From contig NC_087099.1 of the NCBI RefSeq assembly GCF_963855985.1, positions 1,518,001 to 1,582,000 of the forward strand: a stretch of DNA of 64,000 bases. Direction: 5' to 3'. The DNA comes from Ostrinia nubilalis. Taxonomy: Eukaryota; Arthropoda; Insecta; Lepidoptera; Crambidae. Below, piece after piece: positions 33,328-43,880 of this stretch. How positions within the stretch are numbered: the first letter of the stretch is position 1; every line of letters begins with the position of its first letter. Under the pieces are notes generated by a model. The model was not told the origin of the DNA and ran no database searches. It saw only the letters and a program-made list of their open reading frames with translations. The translations under genes were made by a program, and so were the position numbers.

Positions 33328-33894
33328 ATTTGTGGAACAAGACCACGTTTAATTCCCCCGCCGTAAGATGTCGCTACGCTACACCAACGATGACTTCTCA
33401 GGCAACTTCCACGTACCCCCAACATAATTTCACTCACGTATACCATAAAGTAGTGAACCCTTCCTGCGAACTGACGGATTGGAGATAAAACTTTATCGAG
33501 GCAACAGTTTAGCTGTCGTAAAAGGCGGCGCTTATTTTTACAAGCTAGTTTTATTGCCGCTGCCAACTGAATATTCCAAATCAGCAATTTATAAGGTCGG
33601 TTATGGGTGTTCTGGAGTGCGTAACGTTATGGCGATAAAGGACATTTTTTCATGTTTCACATGACATGTTTACAGATGACGGCACATCGTGATAAACACT
33701 GGCATTTTATGCAGTTGTTAAAAGAGCTATTTCGCAACCTTTTTTTCTTGATAAAATGCAGGTTTTCTAATTATTACATTTTCATGAATCTGTAATCTTC
33801 TCGGCCTAGTAGTGGTATGGCGCCGTCGGGTCCAAAGTACTCATGAGGAAAATGACGGAATTGTATATAATTATAGAGAAAATTGTATAAGACT
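33328..33894. other. Intergenic, nothing recognised
   Basis: A GC-richer patch at 33340-33490 shows no coding exon I can support. Confidence 0.35.
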
Positions 33895-34000
33895 CTGAGT
33901 ATTAAACTCAAAATCAAAACTATTTTATTCAATTTTGATCAATATTTTGACACTTGTGAACGTCAAAAATAATAAAAAAGGTAGCCCCTAACACAATTTA
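33895..34000 (-). mobile_element. Non-LTR retroelement 3' tail, minus sense
   Basis: In minus sense it reads GGGGCTACC...TTATTATTTTTGACGTTCAC, then AATAAAATAGTTTTGATTTTG, the same block order as 6299-6414. Confidence 0.6.
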
Positions 34001-34556
34001 CCGTTACTCAAAGCGAAGCAATTTATTTCACTTCGATGGTGTTTTAATCTGCCATAACTGAAATACGGAGCTGGTTTAAATAACTTGACTCACATTCACC
34101 ACGATTTTTTTCTGGAATCCGAACCATATCTGTCTGATTAATAAACAAACATATTCAAAAAAGCATGCAGTATCTGAATCTGAAACAAGGGTGCTCGCGA
34201 TCGACTATGCTTTTCTGTGCAAAATCATTCAATTCCGAACTCTATTCTGTTGAGATAAGATTGTGGGTGAGGTGTATGTACAGTCAGAATCGTGTTTGAA
34301 ATTCCATGCTTGTCCGTCACAGCGCTTTCCGCGCATAGAGAATGTCCACAGATGGGGCTCGAGCTACGAAACCAAGAAAAAATGGAGTGCACATATTATT
34401 TATGATTCTTCGCGAATAGAATACAAATACGGGCACAATGTAATCTTAAATGAAATTTTGGTTACGTTACACCTTTAGTTGCCTCACTTTAAAAGCATTT
34501 CAACATGGATGAAAATGTTTTTTGGGACAACAGACATACCTAGCAGCTTAGTTTAT

Positions 34557-34685
34557 TAAGGCTTGGCTGAGTTGCACCACCTAACTATGACTGTAACTAT
34601 AACGATAACCGATGTTTTTTGTATGGATTTTGACAGATTTTTGACGTTTATCAAATTTAAAGTAAGATGGTGCAACCGCCCTAAG
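34557..34685. mobile_element. MITE, 'GTTGCACCA' family copy 3
   Basis: About 129 bp with the left end GGCTGAGTTGCACCACCTAA, right end AAGTAAGATGGTGCAACC and the family interior GACAGATTTTTGACGTTTAT. Confidence 0.8.
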
Positions 34686-34807
34686 TTATTAATTTTATGC
34701 GAAGTGATTGTTTCACGATAAAAAAGTGTATTTCCTGTGCCATCATAACCTAACTAAGAAATGATGCTTAAGCTCGATTCACACTTGAGAATTATATTGA
34801 TAAGATA

Positions 34808-34961
34808 GCGTGGGCAAGCCCTCCACTAGGTGGACCGACGATCTGGTGAAGGTCACTGGAAAAACCTGGCTATGGGCAGCGCAGGACCAGTCGTTATGGA
34901 AATCCTTGCGGGAGGCTTTTATCCAGCAGTGGATGTCATTTGGCTGAAACGGAAGCATATT
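34808..34961 (+). mobile_element. RTE LINE 3' fragment
   Basis: Decayed plus-sense C-terminal coding end (ACTAGGTGGACCGACGATCT block) through GGGAGGCTTTTATCCAGCAG to the GGCTGAAACGGAAG tail. Confidence 0.8.
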
Positions 34962-34984
34962 ATCCTAAGCTTATCTATTCTTGA

Positions 34985-35250
34985 GTTTGTTTGTTTGTGT
35001 TTTTTTATGTTTTTTTGTTTTTTTATTTTTTTATTTTTACGGCGACCCCAGTGCCCCAAAGGTCCTTGCTGAAAATCAGTGTCATGGCATCTTTGTCACG
35101 ACTAATGCTGAGTTAGGGACCTTTTTGGCACAGGGCACTTAAAATCTATTTTATTTTTCTTTTTTGTTTTTTCTATGATGTTTTAATCTTGTATTGTGCC
35201 TATATCATGTATTGTGCCAAATAAACAATATTCTATATTCTAATACTTGA
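34985..35250 (+). mobile_element. Probable LINE 3' UTR and tail
   Basis: A T-rich stretch is followed by a block with CCAAAGGTCCTTGCTGAAAA, and the region ends TTGTGCCAAATAAACAATAT with ATTCTATATTCT repeats. This looks like a retroelement 3' end. The superfamily is not assigned. Confidence 0.45.
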
Positions 35251-35676
35251 GTGAGGTTCGTATAATCTTCTTGATGTTCATACTTGAGTCTGATAATGAA
35301 CTTAAATTCATCTTGTTACCATCTTCAACGTTCTCTTTTTACATAGCCGGCTTAACGTCGCGTATTTTCATACACTATAGCGCAGCAGATTGTAGAGTAT
35401 ATTGCACGTGCCCGTGCCCGTTTGGGAACAAAACGCCCGCCTCAGATCAAAGGCAGCCTCTTTCAAAGCGACGACGCAGTTTGCATTTCACTGGCGCTGT
35501 TTAATTTATTGGTTTTGGGTCCTAAGTCTATAAAGGAACAGTAATCTTTTTGAACGCGGTTTGGTAGTATTTAAATGTTCAAATTGTAGTACTTATTCAT
35601 AATTGGTTGAGCATTTTAGGGTAAAAATGTTCTCAAAAAACATTTAATAAGACAAAAAAAATTTTGGTTGTTGCAT
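35251..35676. other. Intergenic, nothing recognised
   Basis: No gene recognised. The 85-codon frame at 35247-35504 has no family features. Confidence 0.4.
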
Positions 35677-36780
35677 AGTTCAGAAAGTCGTCGTTTCAGC
35701 CAAATGACGTCCACTGCTGGACAAAGGCCTCCTCCAAGGTTTTCCACAATGCACGGTCCTGCGCTGCCCGCATCCAGGCTCTTCCCGCGACCTTTACGAG
35801 ATCGTCGGTCCACCTAGTAGGAGGCCTGCCCACGCTACGTCTTCCAGCCCGTGGTCGCCACTCGAGAACTTTTCTGCCCCAACGGCCATCGTCTCTACGA
35901 GCTATGTGCCCCGCCCACTGCCACTTGGTTTTAGCAATTCTGCTATGTGGATTATGAGAAAGCCTTCGATTCGGTAGAGACCTGGGCAGTGCTACAGTCT
36001 CTCCAAAGGTGCCAAATTGACTATCGTTATATCGAAGTGTTAAAAAGTTTATACAAAAACGCCACAATGTCAGTCCGCCTCCAGGATCGGGACTCGAAAC
36101 CTATCCAGTTGCAGCGAGGGGTAAGACAGGGAGACGTCATATCTCCAAAACTGTTTACCACCGCCCTGGAAGATGTCTTCAAGCTCTTGGACTGGAGCGG
36201 ATTTGGCATAAATATCAACGGTGAGTACATCACCCACCTTCGATTCGCGGACGATATCGTAGTCATGGCTGAAACCTTGGAAGATCTAGGCACAATGCTC
36301 GATGGCCTCAGTAGAGCCTCTCAACAAGTGGGTCTCAAAATGAACATGGACAAGACAAAAATCATGTCTAATGTCCGTGTCGCACCCACTCCTTTGAAGG
36401 TTGGAGACTCTACACTCGAAGTTGTTGACAATTATGTATACCTGGGACAAACAGTCCAGTTAGGTAGGGCCAACTTCGAGAAAGAGGTCAATCGTCGAAT
36501 CCAACTCGGCTGGGCAGCGTTCGGGAAGCTACGCAATATACTCACGTCCGAAATACCGCAGTGTCTCAAGACAAAAGTCTTCGAGCAGTGTGTGCTGCCA
36601 GTGTTGATTTATGGATCTGAAACGTGGTCGCTTACTATGGGCCTCATAAGAAGGCTCAAGGTCACCCAAAGGGCGATGGAGCGGGCCATGCTTGGAGTTT
36701 CCCTGCGTGATCGAATCAGAAATGAGGAGATCCGCAGGAGAACCAAAGTGACCGACATAGCTCGCAGAAGTTCAGAAAGT
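35677..36780. mobile_element. RTE LINE with twin-primed 5' inversion and 12-bp target duplication
   Basis: The insertion occupies 35689-36768 and is bounded by AGTTCAGAAAGT at 35677-35688 and 36769-36780. 35689 to about 35943 is the 3' end in minus sense (IAKTKWQWAGHIARR, GRPPTRWTDDLVKV, WMRAAQDR, AFVQQWTSFG, GAAACGACGAC tail). About 35944-36768 is the preceding reverse-transcriptase part in plus sense. The inverted part stops at CGCAGAA, and the sense part begins at essentially the same point of the element. The two segments are therefore contiguous in the parent, and the 5' one is flipped. This is the product expected from twin priming. Confidence 0.95.
35947..36768 (+). pseudogene. RTE-clade reverse transcriptase, C-terminal part
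   Basis: Open frame of about 274 residues without an authentic start; it begins in the middle of the RT domain at DYEKAFDSVETW. Fingers and palm motifs are readable: RGVRQGDVISPKLF (motif B), FADDIVVMAE (motif C, catalytic Asp pair at about residues 101-102), and GLKMNMDKTKIM. The thumb and connection region follow, with NYVYLGQTVQL, then RAMLGVSLRDRIRNEEIRRR. The endonuclease and the N-terminal RT half are missing. The 3' coding end is present but inverted to the left (35689-35943). Its clean open frame suggests a young insertion. It cannot support its own mobilisation. Confidence 0.9.
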
Positions 36781-37595
36781 ATTTAGGTATAAATAATTAT
36801 GTTATTATTAAATGTTTTATTCAAATCCAAGTTCAAATATTTATTTGCACAATTTTGGATAATATGTACTTTTAGACATTTTTGAACAAGGAAAATCAGT
36901 TGTACATTTTTGTTCAGTAAAACGCAACAGATAGTTTCGGACAGTGGCCGGCCATTTCACGCGCGACCAGACGCGTTCAAGCCGCGTATTGTTAAAGCAG
37001 TACGCTTTGAAATTTTGTCTATCGAACTTAATTTGATATAGAGCGTTCTGTTGGTAGACTGATATTAAGTATTATAGTCTAAGGTAAATGGAAGTTTAAA
37101 CTTTTTCTGAAATGATTTCGTGCGTTTGAATAAAATATGTATGCAGAGTTCTTGTAAAACTTGACAGAAGATGAAGTCGTGATCTAATAATGGTCTGTTA
37201 TGGAATATGGACCATAATTCATGGCCCAAGTAAACTGAAATATCGGTACTCACCCCTTTAAGTTGAGTTTCACCCCTTTAAGAGAGTTGAATTAACTATA
37301 TATTAATTGGCAGTTATACCCATGTCAGCTAATGCACATTCTTTCCACCTGTATAGCGTGGCAGTTAGCGACTGTAATGTTTGCAAAAGACGCGTCCAAA
37401 CTGCAACATGTCACAAGCAGAATACCTAGCTCTTGTTTTCTGTGCGAACACACGATTAAATAGCTTCAGTATGGTCTTTTTAAACTTCAATTCTCAAAAT
37501 CAATATATGGAAGACGTGTGGGTCCAAGGCGTGCTTTAACAACAAAAGAACTAAAAAGAGATGGACTGAACTCTGGAGGCTGAGACATCTTCATG
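36781..37595. other. Intergenic, possible LINE tail scrap
   Basis: 36808-36850 (TTTATTCAAATCCAAGTTCA...) looks like an inverted A-rich retroelement tail. CACCCCTTTAAG(T/A)GAGTT is repeated at about 37251-37287. No gene. Confidence 0.35.
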
Positions 37596-37690
37596 CGACG
37601 ACTCATCATCATCATCATCATTATTTCAGCCTCCAATGATTTTCACTTCGTCCAGTTGGCAGCGGCCTGCATCCTGCGCCTTTATAGGTA
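37596..37690 (-). mobile_element. RTE LINE 3' fragment, minus sense
   Basis: (ATC)n, then TTTCAGCC...CAATGATTTTCACTTCGTCC and GGCAGCGGCCTGCATCCTGC. This is the ATGATG-tailed subfamily, decayed. Confidence 0.75.
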
Positions 37691-39049
37691 GAAGGTAGAC
37701 GTTTAAGCTCTTAAAAACTTCTTGGTAGTGTAGTCGCGTTGCCAGGACGTATCTATTCTTTGTACTTGATTATTAATTTAATGAAAAATGATAATGCCAA
37801 AGTATTTTTAAGTCTCACTGCAACGCGGAGCATTGAATCCTGCTTATAAATCGATGGAACACTTAAAAAGCAAAGATTTCAATCGGAATCGAAAGAATAG
37901 AGAAAAGAAACACCTAATGAAATAGAGCTGTCCCTAACTAGCAATGTAGAGACTGTGGAGGTGTCGTTTAAACTTTTCACAGTTTACATAATACGATTTC
38001 CAATTAAGCGCCGCAAACACGAATACACAATGTAGACACGGAAAAAATATGTAAACAGCCCTCCCTCGGAACCTTGGGTAGGGTCACCACAACTTGGTTA
38101 AAGTGAAGGTAATTTTTTAATTGAATTGAGTCACAATAATTCTGTTCTTTCTATTTTAAATGGGGCTTAGACTATGAAATATGATTAGCCCTAGCACTTT
38201 TGGACAATGAGTTTCATTGACATTATGTTCCACTTCAAAAAATTTGCAAAAAGAGTGTGTCCTTATTAGTATGTAGGATAATTTAATGAAAACAATATAA
38301 ATACGTCTTCGTTTTGTATTTTTACGTTTTTGTACCTAGATTATAGTTAATTTTGATGAAGTTAGGTAAGATAGTAAAGATTGTACGTAAGCGACAGATA
38401 TAGGCTTTCTGTGGAAAAAATGCATACCGCTTAACTCAAAAAAGTATCTCCTTTAGCAACAATGCGCCAACCCTAATAGAAACAAATCGAAATGAAAAGG
38501 AAGAGAAATTCAATCGGTTGTTGCATTTTCTATGTTATTGGTAGCGAACGGCGTGTTTACGGAGCCCGTAGCGAGCCACCATTAAATATTCTTTGGATAA
38601 GGTTTAGGAACGTTGTTGTGCCAGAATTGGAACAGTGGCTGTTAATACATATGCGGATTTGCTGGAGCAAAAGTCCTGTGGCTTACAAAAAGTAGATGGG
38701 GATTCGTGGGGCCTAATGTAATGAGTTGTGATCTAAATTTGGCACAATATTGTATGAAATAGTTTCTGTCTCCTTTTTGTGAAAATTCCAAATGCGGTCA
38801 ATCTGGAAATCAATGCTGATTAAAGATCTCCTCATCTTTAATCAGCAGTGGACGTCCTGAGGCTGCTGATGATGAAACAAGCTGTCAGTGGTCAGACTCT
38901 TTCCTGTCTCGTCTCATGTAATTACGTCATGAATATTATTCAAGTTCGTTAAAATGCGACAGGGGATGAGGGGAACATCATGTCGGGATTTGGTCGTATC
39001 TATGTACCTTATGACTCAACCCTGAATTAACCTATCCTGAAATAACAAC
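37691..39049. other. Intergenic, nothing recognised
   Basis: No gene. A tiny RTE-like scrap (AGCAGTGGACGTCCTGAGGC) lies at about 38842-38866. Confidence 0.4.
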
Positions 39050-39215
39050 TGTATAAAGAAAGGGTAGTGCAAAAAAAGTGCTGGTGCTGGTAGGGCAAAA
39101 AAAGAATGAGACATGTATAGGCTCCTTTTAAGAGCATTTGACGATTTGTAAATACTAATTTAATTAGTCTAAACAAATAAAGATAATTTTGATTTTTGAT
39201 TTGATTTGAAAGTCT
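39050..39215 (+). mobile_element. LINE 3' end, plus sense
   Basis: Contains a GGTAGGGCAAAAAAAGAATG block, then GAGACATGTATAGGCTCCTT, GACGATTTGTAAATACTAAT and AGTCTAAACAAATAAAGATA, and ends in TTTTGATTT repeats. It matches, in the opposite orientation, the 39718-39930 fragment. Confidence 0.65.
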
Positions 39216-39301
39216 TGTTGATTTGATCCATTATATTATCTGAACCTTGTACCATTGCCATTGTATCGATTAGAGGTAATTCTAGATCTGTCTATTTAGA
39301 C

Positions 39302-39459
39302 ACAAATTCGTTCGTTCGTTTCAGCCGAAAGACGTCCACTGCTGGACAAAGGTCTCCCCCAAGGATTTCTACAAAGACCGGTCCTGCGCCACTCGCATCG
39401 AATCGCTAAAATCAAGTGGCAGTGGGCAGGGCACATAGCTCGTAGAGCAGATACAAATT
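39302..39459. mobile_element. Mini RTE insertion with inverted 5' segment
   Basis: A 144-bp insertion (39309-39452) lies between ACAAATT at 39302-39308 and 39453-39459. The left part (to about 39401) is the RTE tail in minus sense. The right part is 51 bp of the upstream block in plus sense (AATCGCTAAAATCAAGTGGC through GTAGAGCAGA). This is the same head-to-head layout as at 35.7 kb. Confidence 0.85.
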
Positions 39460-39717
39460 ATGTCGTTTCTTTTATTCTACATCCAATTTACTGTCAGTGT
39501 GCCGGCGTGCCTCTAGTACGTGTATCAGTAGGTATATGATTGTCCAGCATAGCTGAATAACTCTATTCATGTAGTGTGTCTTGTCAATCCAATTTCACGG
39601 CTAGGCGTGGTCCTTTGACGCTGCGGGCTGGGGTCAAATGTGGGCGTCGGGGGATAACCAGGGGATCTTCTTTGGGAATTGATTACTTTATTTACTAGAC
39701 TTGGTTGAATGCGGTCA

Positions 39718-39930
39718 AAGTCAAAGTCAAAATGTCTTTATTTGTTTAGACTAATAAATAAATAGTAAGTACTTACAAATCGTCAAATATTTTGCTCTTA
39801 AGGAGCCTCTTCTACATGTCTCATAATCTTTTTACCCTACCAGCGCTTCGAGACCAACATTTGGCAAGTGCTGAGAAGAAGCGCCGCAACAAACTCAGTC
39901 ACCACTGTCTGCCCGTTAATATAAATAAAT
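39718..39930 (-). mobile_element. LINE 3' end, minus sense
   Basis: In minus sense it contains GTTTGTTGCGGCGCTTCTTC, CCAAATGTTGGTCTCGAAGC and AGTCTAAACAAATAAAGACA, with a TTTTGACTTTGACTTTGA tail. It is a recognised type of lepidopteran LINE 3' end and the same family as 39050-39215. The coding part is gone. Confidence 0.75.
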
Positions 39931-39948
39931 AGAAATAGTAGTAGTAGG

Positions 39949-40860
39949 TAGGGGAAGCCCGGGCAAGAAGCATAATATGGGTAAGAAGAATAATCGATTT
40001 TACTAAAAACCTACAACACATGGCGCTACTGGACGTTTGCGGGTCTGTAAATCAGCAACAAAGCCACGCCATGATAGTTCCACCAAAACAATACGTGCGT
40101 GAACTTTTTGTCAATTCGAAATCAAAAGTTTTTGGCTGTTTTCTTACGATTTTTGGCAAGGTATGTGTGTTGATTTCTTGTATTACGTATTAAGTGTTGA
40201 CTTATAGACTCTGTTTAGTTGATTGCATGTTAAATTAAGTTTAATTTGTGTGTGTTGCTTTTTTTCACCGGTAGAAATTTAACGGGTGGGTATACAACTT
40301 TTAAATATTGGTGCTTTGGGCAAGACGGATATGGGCAAAACGGATAGGTAAAGACAGCCATAACTGAATAGCAGGCCCTAACAAAAACACACATCTGAAA
40401 ACAAGAACTTCCAAACAAGACTTGTCAAGAGGAAAAATGACCAAAAATAAAAATGAGATGGAGAAAACAAAATATTTATGTTGTGTGCTCAGAAGAATAC
40501 ACTGAACCACCTACCGAGGATTGGATAGAGTGCAATCAATGCAAGAAGTGGGCACAAGAGGATTGTACCTTATATTCAGGCATAGGCAGTTATTATTGTG
40601 ATGATTGCAATGATTAAAGCAGTTATTACTGTACATATCCGTCTTGCCCAGGGGGGTCGGGCAAAATGGATAATTGGAACTTTTTTTTTAATGACATTTT
40701 TATTGTAGAATTTGTTTAAGTTTCTAAGTTTATTCTTTACAATTCCAAAGATGATTACCTAAGATACAAATTATTAATTAATAGACTGTTGTTGATTGAA
40801 AATTTATGTGTTTTTTTTGCCACTTTTCTTAAGGTATTCGTGCTGCCCGGGCTTCCCCTA
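39949..40860 (+). mobile_element. pogo-like DNA transposon remnant
   Basis: 908 bp (39951-40858) between TA dinucleotides (39949-39950 and 40859-40860). The inverted ends are GGGGAAGCCCGGGCA. Subterminal GGGCAAGA motifs recur at 39961, 40318 and, inverted, at 40640. Only the last part of a transposase-like coding sequence remains, so the element is internally deleted. The TA target and the C-terminal PHD-like finger are the features that point to the pogo/Tigger branch of Tc1/mariner. Confidence 0.8.
40441..40617 (+). pseudogene. C-terminal zinc-finger relic of a pogo-like transposase
   Basis: 58 in-frame codons after a stop at 40438-40440, ending at the TAA at 40615-40617. It encodes EDWIECNQCKKWAQEDC followed by YYCDDC, the layout of the PHD-like finger at the C-terminus of many pogo/Tigger-type transposases. 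One early Cys (IYVVC where a CxxC pair is usual) and the His of the usual WAHE are missing (WAQE), so metal binding is probably lost. No DDE core lies upstream within the element. Confidence 0.7.
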
Positions 40861-41319
40861 CATTTGATTCAGGAGCAGTTCACTGAATTTACCACGCATT
40901 CTTGTATGGTGTATCTTATAAGAATGGGTATACAAAATTGCGTGGAATATTAAACAAGGTAGTGACGTGTTAATATCTAGACTTACAGATTAAGATACTT
41001 AAATACTAGTAGAAATGACTCGCATACATACATTTGAATAGCTTGGATTGACCAGTCCCCGAAAGCAGCGCCTGTTAAATATACCTACTCGTACTTTTAG
41101 CTTCTTGATTGACTTTTTACAAATCAAACAAACTTTCAATACTCGTATGTTTAGTCTCTCCATCGACCTTTTTTTAAACCAAACACAAAAACTTTTGAGT
41201 TCGCCAATCAAAGTTTCCGAATCTTATGCATTTGTTGGACAAACACCATTTTATACTAATCGTATAGTTACACCATAAATATTATTTTCTTTTATTTATA
41301 GGTACTAAGTACCGCTACT
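40861..41319. other. Intergenic, nothing recognised
   Basis: Overlapping short frames at 40999-41278 on both strands show no motif. Confidence 0.4.
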
Positions 41320-41376
41320 AATATCATTGGGAAGGCCTATGTTCAGCTATGGACGTTCAGTTGCTGAAAAATGATG
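41320..41376 (+). mobile_element. RTE LINE 3' end scrap
   Basis: GGGAAGGCCTATGTTCAGCT...GTTGCTGAAAAATGATGA, the ATGATG-tailed subfamily. Confidence 0.75.
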
Positions 41377-41968
41377 AAGTTTCGCTGTTGCCCCTAATAC
41401 ACCAATCTCTACCAATCTTAATTAAAATTATTACATGTCATGATTTTGCAACATCGCATGACTTTAGCGAATACTCTAAGTAGGTATACACACATGACTA
41501 TTTATGTTGGAACTCCACTTGAACTAGTCCTAAATAAGACCCTTAAAGTATTACTAAGTATCAAGATAATACAAGCAATCATTATAATATTGTGTATTTA
41601 TTGTTACAGATGCCCTAGCAAGCTCATTGAGTCGTGACTCCCCATAATGCTCCCAGCTTGTTTTCGCTCGTCTTTTTTAAGGTAAATATAACCCGATCAC
41701 AGATAATAATATAATACCCCGATGAACTTGTTTGTCTATGCTTACTGCGTTTACACAGCTTACCAGCTTAGTGCAGGTTGCTTTTGTTGTCTATGGAGAT
41801 TATTGGATTTTGATCTGATCTTGAGATGAACTTTGCTGCTTATTTAGTTTTAGTTTTTGCTAAACATCAGTTATCTGGTGTCTGCATAAAATTAAAGTAT
41901 TTTTTTTTCAGATTGAATTTTAGTTAGTTGCCGAAGTATAAAGTAGAAGTTAGTCTGACACTAATGAT
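41377..41968. other. Intergenic, nothing recognised
   Basis: No gene or recognised element. Confidence 0.4.
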
Positions 41969-42140
41969 TTAGCCTAGGCGCAGACCACCGACTTTTAGTT
42001 GGCCGATAGTTGGGACGGGCTGTTGATTATGGTATGAAAGTGCGCACATTACACCGATTTGGTATCGGCCGATTCTTCATAAAATTAGAATGGGCCCAAC
42101 TATCGGCCAACTAAAAGTCGATGGTCTGCGCCTAGACTAA
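41969..42140. mobile_element. MITE with ~45-bp inverted ends
   Basis: 172 bp. The left end TTAGCCTAGGCGCAGACCAC and the following CGACTTTTAGTTGGCCGATA are matched by the inverted right end with about two mismatches. A second GGTATCGGCCGATTC block lies inside. No coding sequence. Confidence 0.85.
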
Positions 42141-42221
42141 GGCTTGTTCCCATGTGAATACACATCATGTCGAATCTCATAAGTTGTCGGAAATGGCAAT
42201 GCCAGATTTTGTATGGAAGGT

Positions 42222-42670
42222 GGCGTCTTTTTTTTTCGCGCGGCCATCGACCAAACTTTGTTTTTTGATTACAAAATAGTGTAATAAACCAAACTTACTA
42301 TGGCATGTATACCTCTAAACTCAGTCTGAACTGAGTTACGAGCATTAGAAGTTTGATGATTTTCATACTAGATTTGCTTTTGCGCTATTTTTTATTGCGC
42401 TGATTCTGCTCCATACTGATATCTGGAGCCTTTAATGGATGGTATTGTTTGTTTACACATACAATCTCACTATTTTGTTGCAATTTCTTACAAAACTTTG
42501 CGCGCAAAAAGTAAGTAAATCTAGTATGAAAATCATCAAACTTCTAATGCTCGTAACTCAGTTCAGACTGAGTTTAGAGGTATACATGCCTTAGTAAGTT
42601 TGGTTTATTACACTATTTTGTAATAAAAAAACAAAGTTTGGTCGATGGCCGCGCGAAAAAAAAAGACGCC
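42222..42670. mobile_element. Long hairpin element, ~154-bp arms
   Basis: The arms at 42222-42375 and 42517-42670 are inverted copies with only a few mismatches. They begin GGCGTCTTTTTTTTTCGCGC. The unpaired middle is about 140 bp. There is no coding sequence. No certain target duplication is visible. Confidence 0.9.
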
Positions 42671-43062
42671 AATTTCCGGCATTGTCTTTTGAACTACAAA
42701 TTCCAACGGATCGGTTTTTTGCGGGACACTGCAAACGGAATGTTCGTGTGAACGTTAATATTAAAACACGTATATTAATAAACTCTCCTGCAAAAAACGG
42801 GATGTCTCCATGAGAACAAGTCCTAACGATTGCTATCTGAGTTATCCAAACACCCAATCTAATTGAATAGCTAAATATCCAGTGTTTATTATTTATGTTC
42901 CAAACTGAACATTGCTCTGATTTATCGTCGTTCTTTAACATCGCGGCCTCACCACAATTAAAATGCTAATTGTTCGCTTCTCACTGTGGGCTGTGTTCTG
43001 CTAAATATTAGCCAGGAATACGAAGACAGAAAATGGTGGAGATGGTATTTTGAGAATAAGGG
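42671..43062. other. Intergenic, nothing recognised
   Basis: The 116-codon frame at 42591-42941 runs into the hairpin arm and has no family features. Confidence 0.4.
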
Positions 43063-43150
43063 ATCATCATCATCATCATTTCAGTCACATGTCGTCCTCT
43101 GCTGAACATAGGCCTCCCCCAATGATTTCCACATCGCCCGGTTGGTAGAG
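43063..43150 (-). mobile_element. RTE LINE 3' fragment, minus sense
   Basis: (ATC)n TTTCAGTCACATGTCGTCC, then GCTGAACATAGGCCTCCCCC and AATGATTTCCACATCGCCCG: the ATGATG-tailed subfamily. Confidence 0.85.
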
Positions 43151-43164
43151 TAAGTGATGGTCAA

Positions 43165-43440
43165 TCTTTTTAACCGACTTCAAAAAAGGAGGAGGTTATA
43201 TGTTCGACTGTATGTATGTTTTTTTTTTTTTCTATGTATGTTCACCGATTACTCCGTCAATTGTGGACCGATTTTCAAAATTCTTTTTTTGTTCGATAGG
43301 GTACACTTCTGAGGTGGTCCCATTGTCACCAAGTCAGGATCTGATGATGGGATCCTACGGAAATCGAGGGCAACCCTCAAATTTTATAGGCACGTATATC
43401 ATTTTTCAAAAATTTTCTTAAGTTATTCAAGTATTTGCTC
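43165..43440 (+). mobile_element. 'ACCGACTTCAAA' family element, one end
   Basis: Starts TAACCGACTTCAAAAAAGGA, GGAGGTTATATGTTCGACTG, and continues with ATTACTCCGTCAATTGTGGA. The starting motif is shared with both inverted ends of the 53641-54126 element. Related direct repeats (CAAGT(A/G)TTTGC...CATCATCTCAT) extend to about 43650. The other end was not found. Confidence 0.55.
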
Positions 43441-43880
43441 CTGGAAATCATCATCTCATATTGATGAGCTGATGATAGAAGGTAAAACTCCTTAATGCTT
43501 AGGAGTTGGGGAATAATTCTTTTAATTTTATAGATAAGTATAGTTTCGTAAGTTATTCAAGTGTTTGCATCAGATAGTCATCATCTCATCATGATGAAGT
43601 GGTCATGGTAGGTACAACTCCTTAACGCTTTGGAGTTGGAGGATAATTCTTTAAATATTATAGGTACAAATAGACCAACAGTTGTATTCTTTCATGTTTT
43701 TAAGGTGGGCTAACGGTTTAATGTCTTTTTAAGTTGCCGATATGGTAACCTGTATTTTGTACGGAATATTATTTTACACTTGACATGAAGAATATAGTCT
43801 CAATGTACTGCCTACCTTCAGTGGTAACATCAAGGTAATAATTAGTTAACTAAAAAGAAAGAAATAAGTTATTTTTATTT
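43441..43880. repeat. Two diverged direct copies of a ~120-bp segment
   Basis: About 43400-43525 and 43540-43665 share TTAAGTTATTCAAGTATTTG-like, ATCATCTCAT-TTGATGA, GGTA-AACTCCTTAA-GCTT and GGAGTTGG-GGATAATTC blocks in the same order. They are probably an internal duplication of the preceding repeat. No gene. Confidence 0.6.

Noticed and set aside
33204..33587. 127-codon minus-strand frame
   Set aside because: It overlaps a MITE and reads through its repeat; no protein family features.
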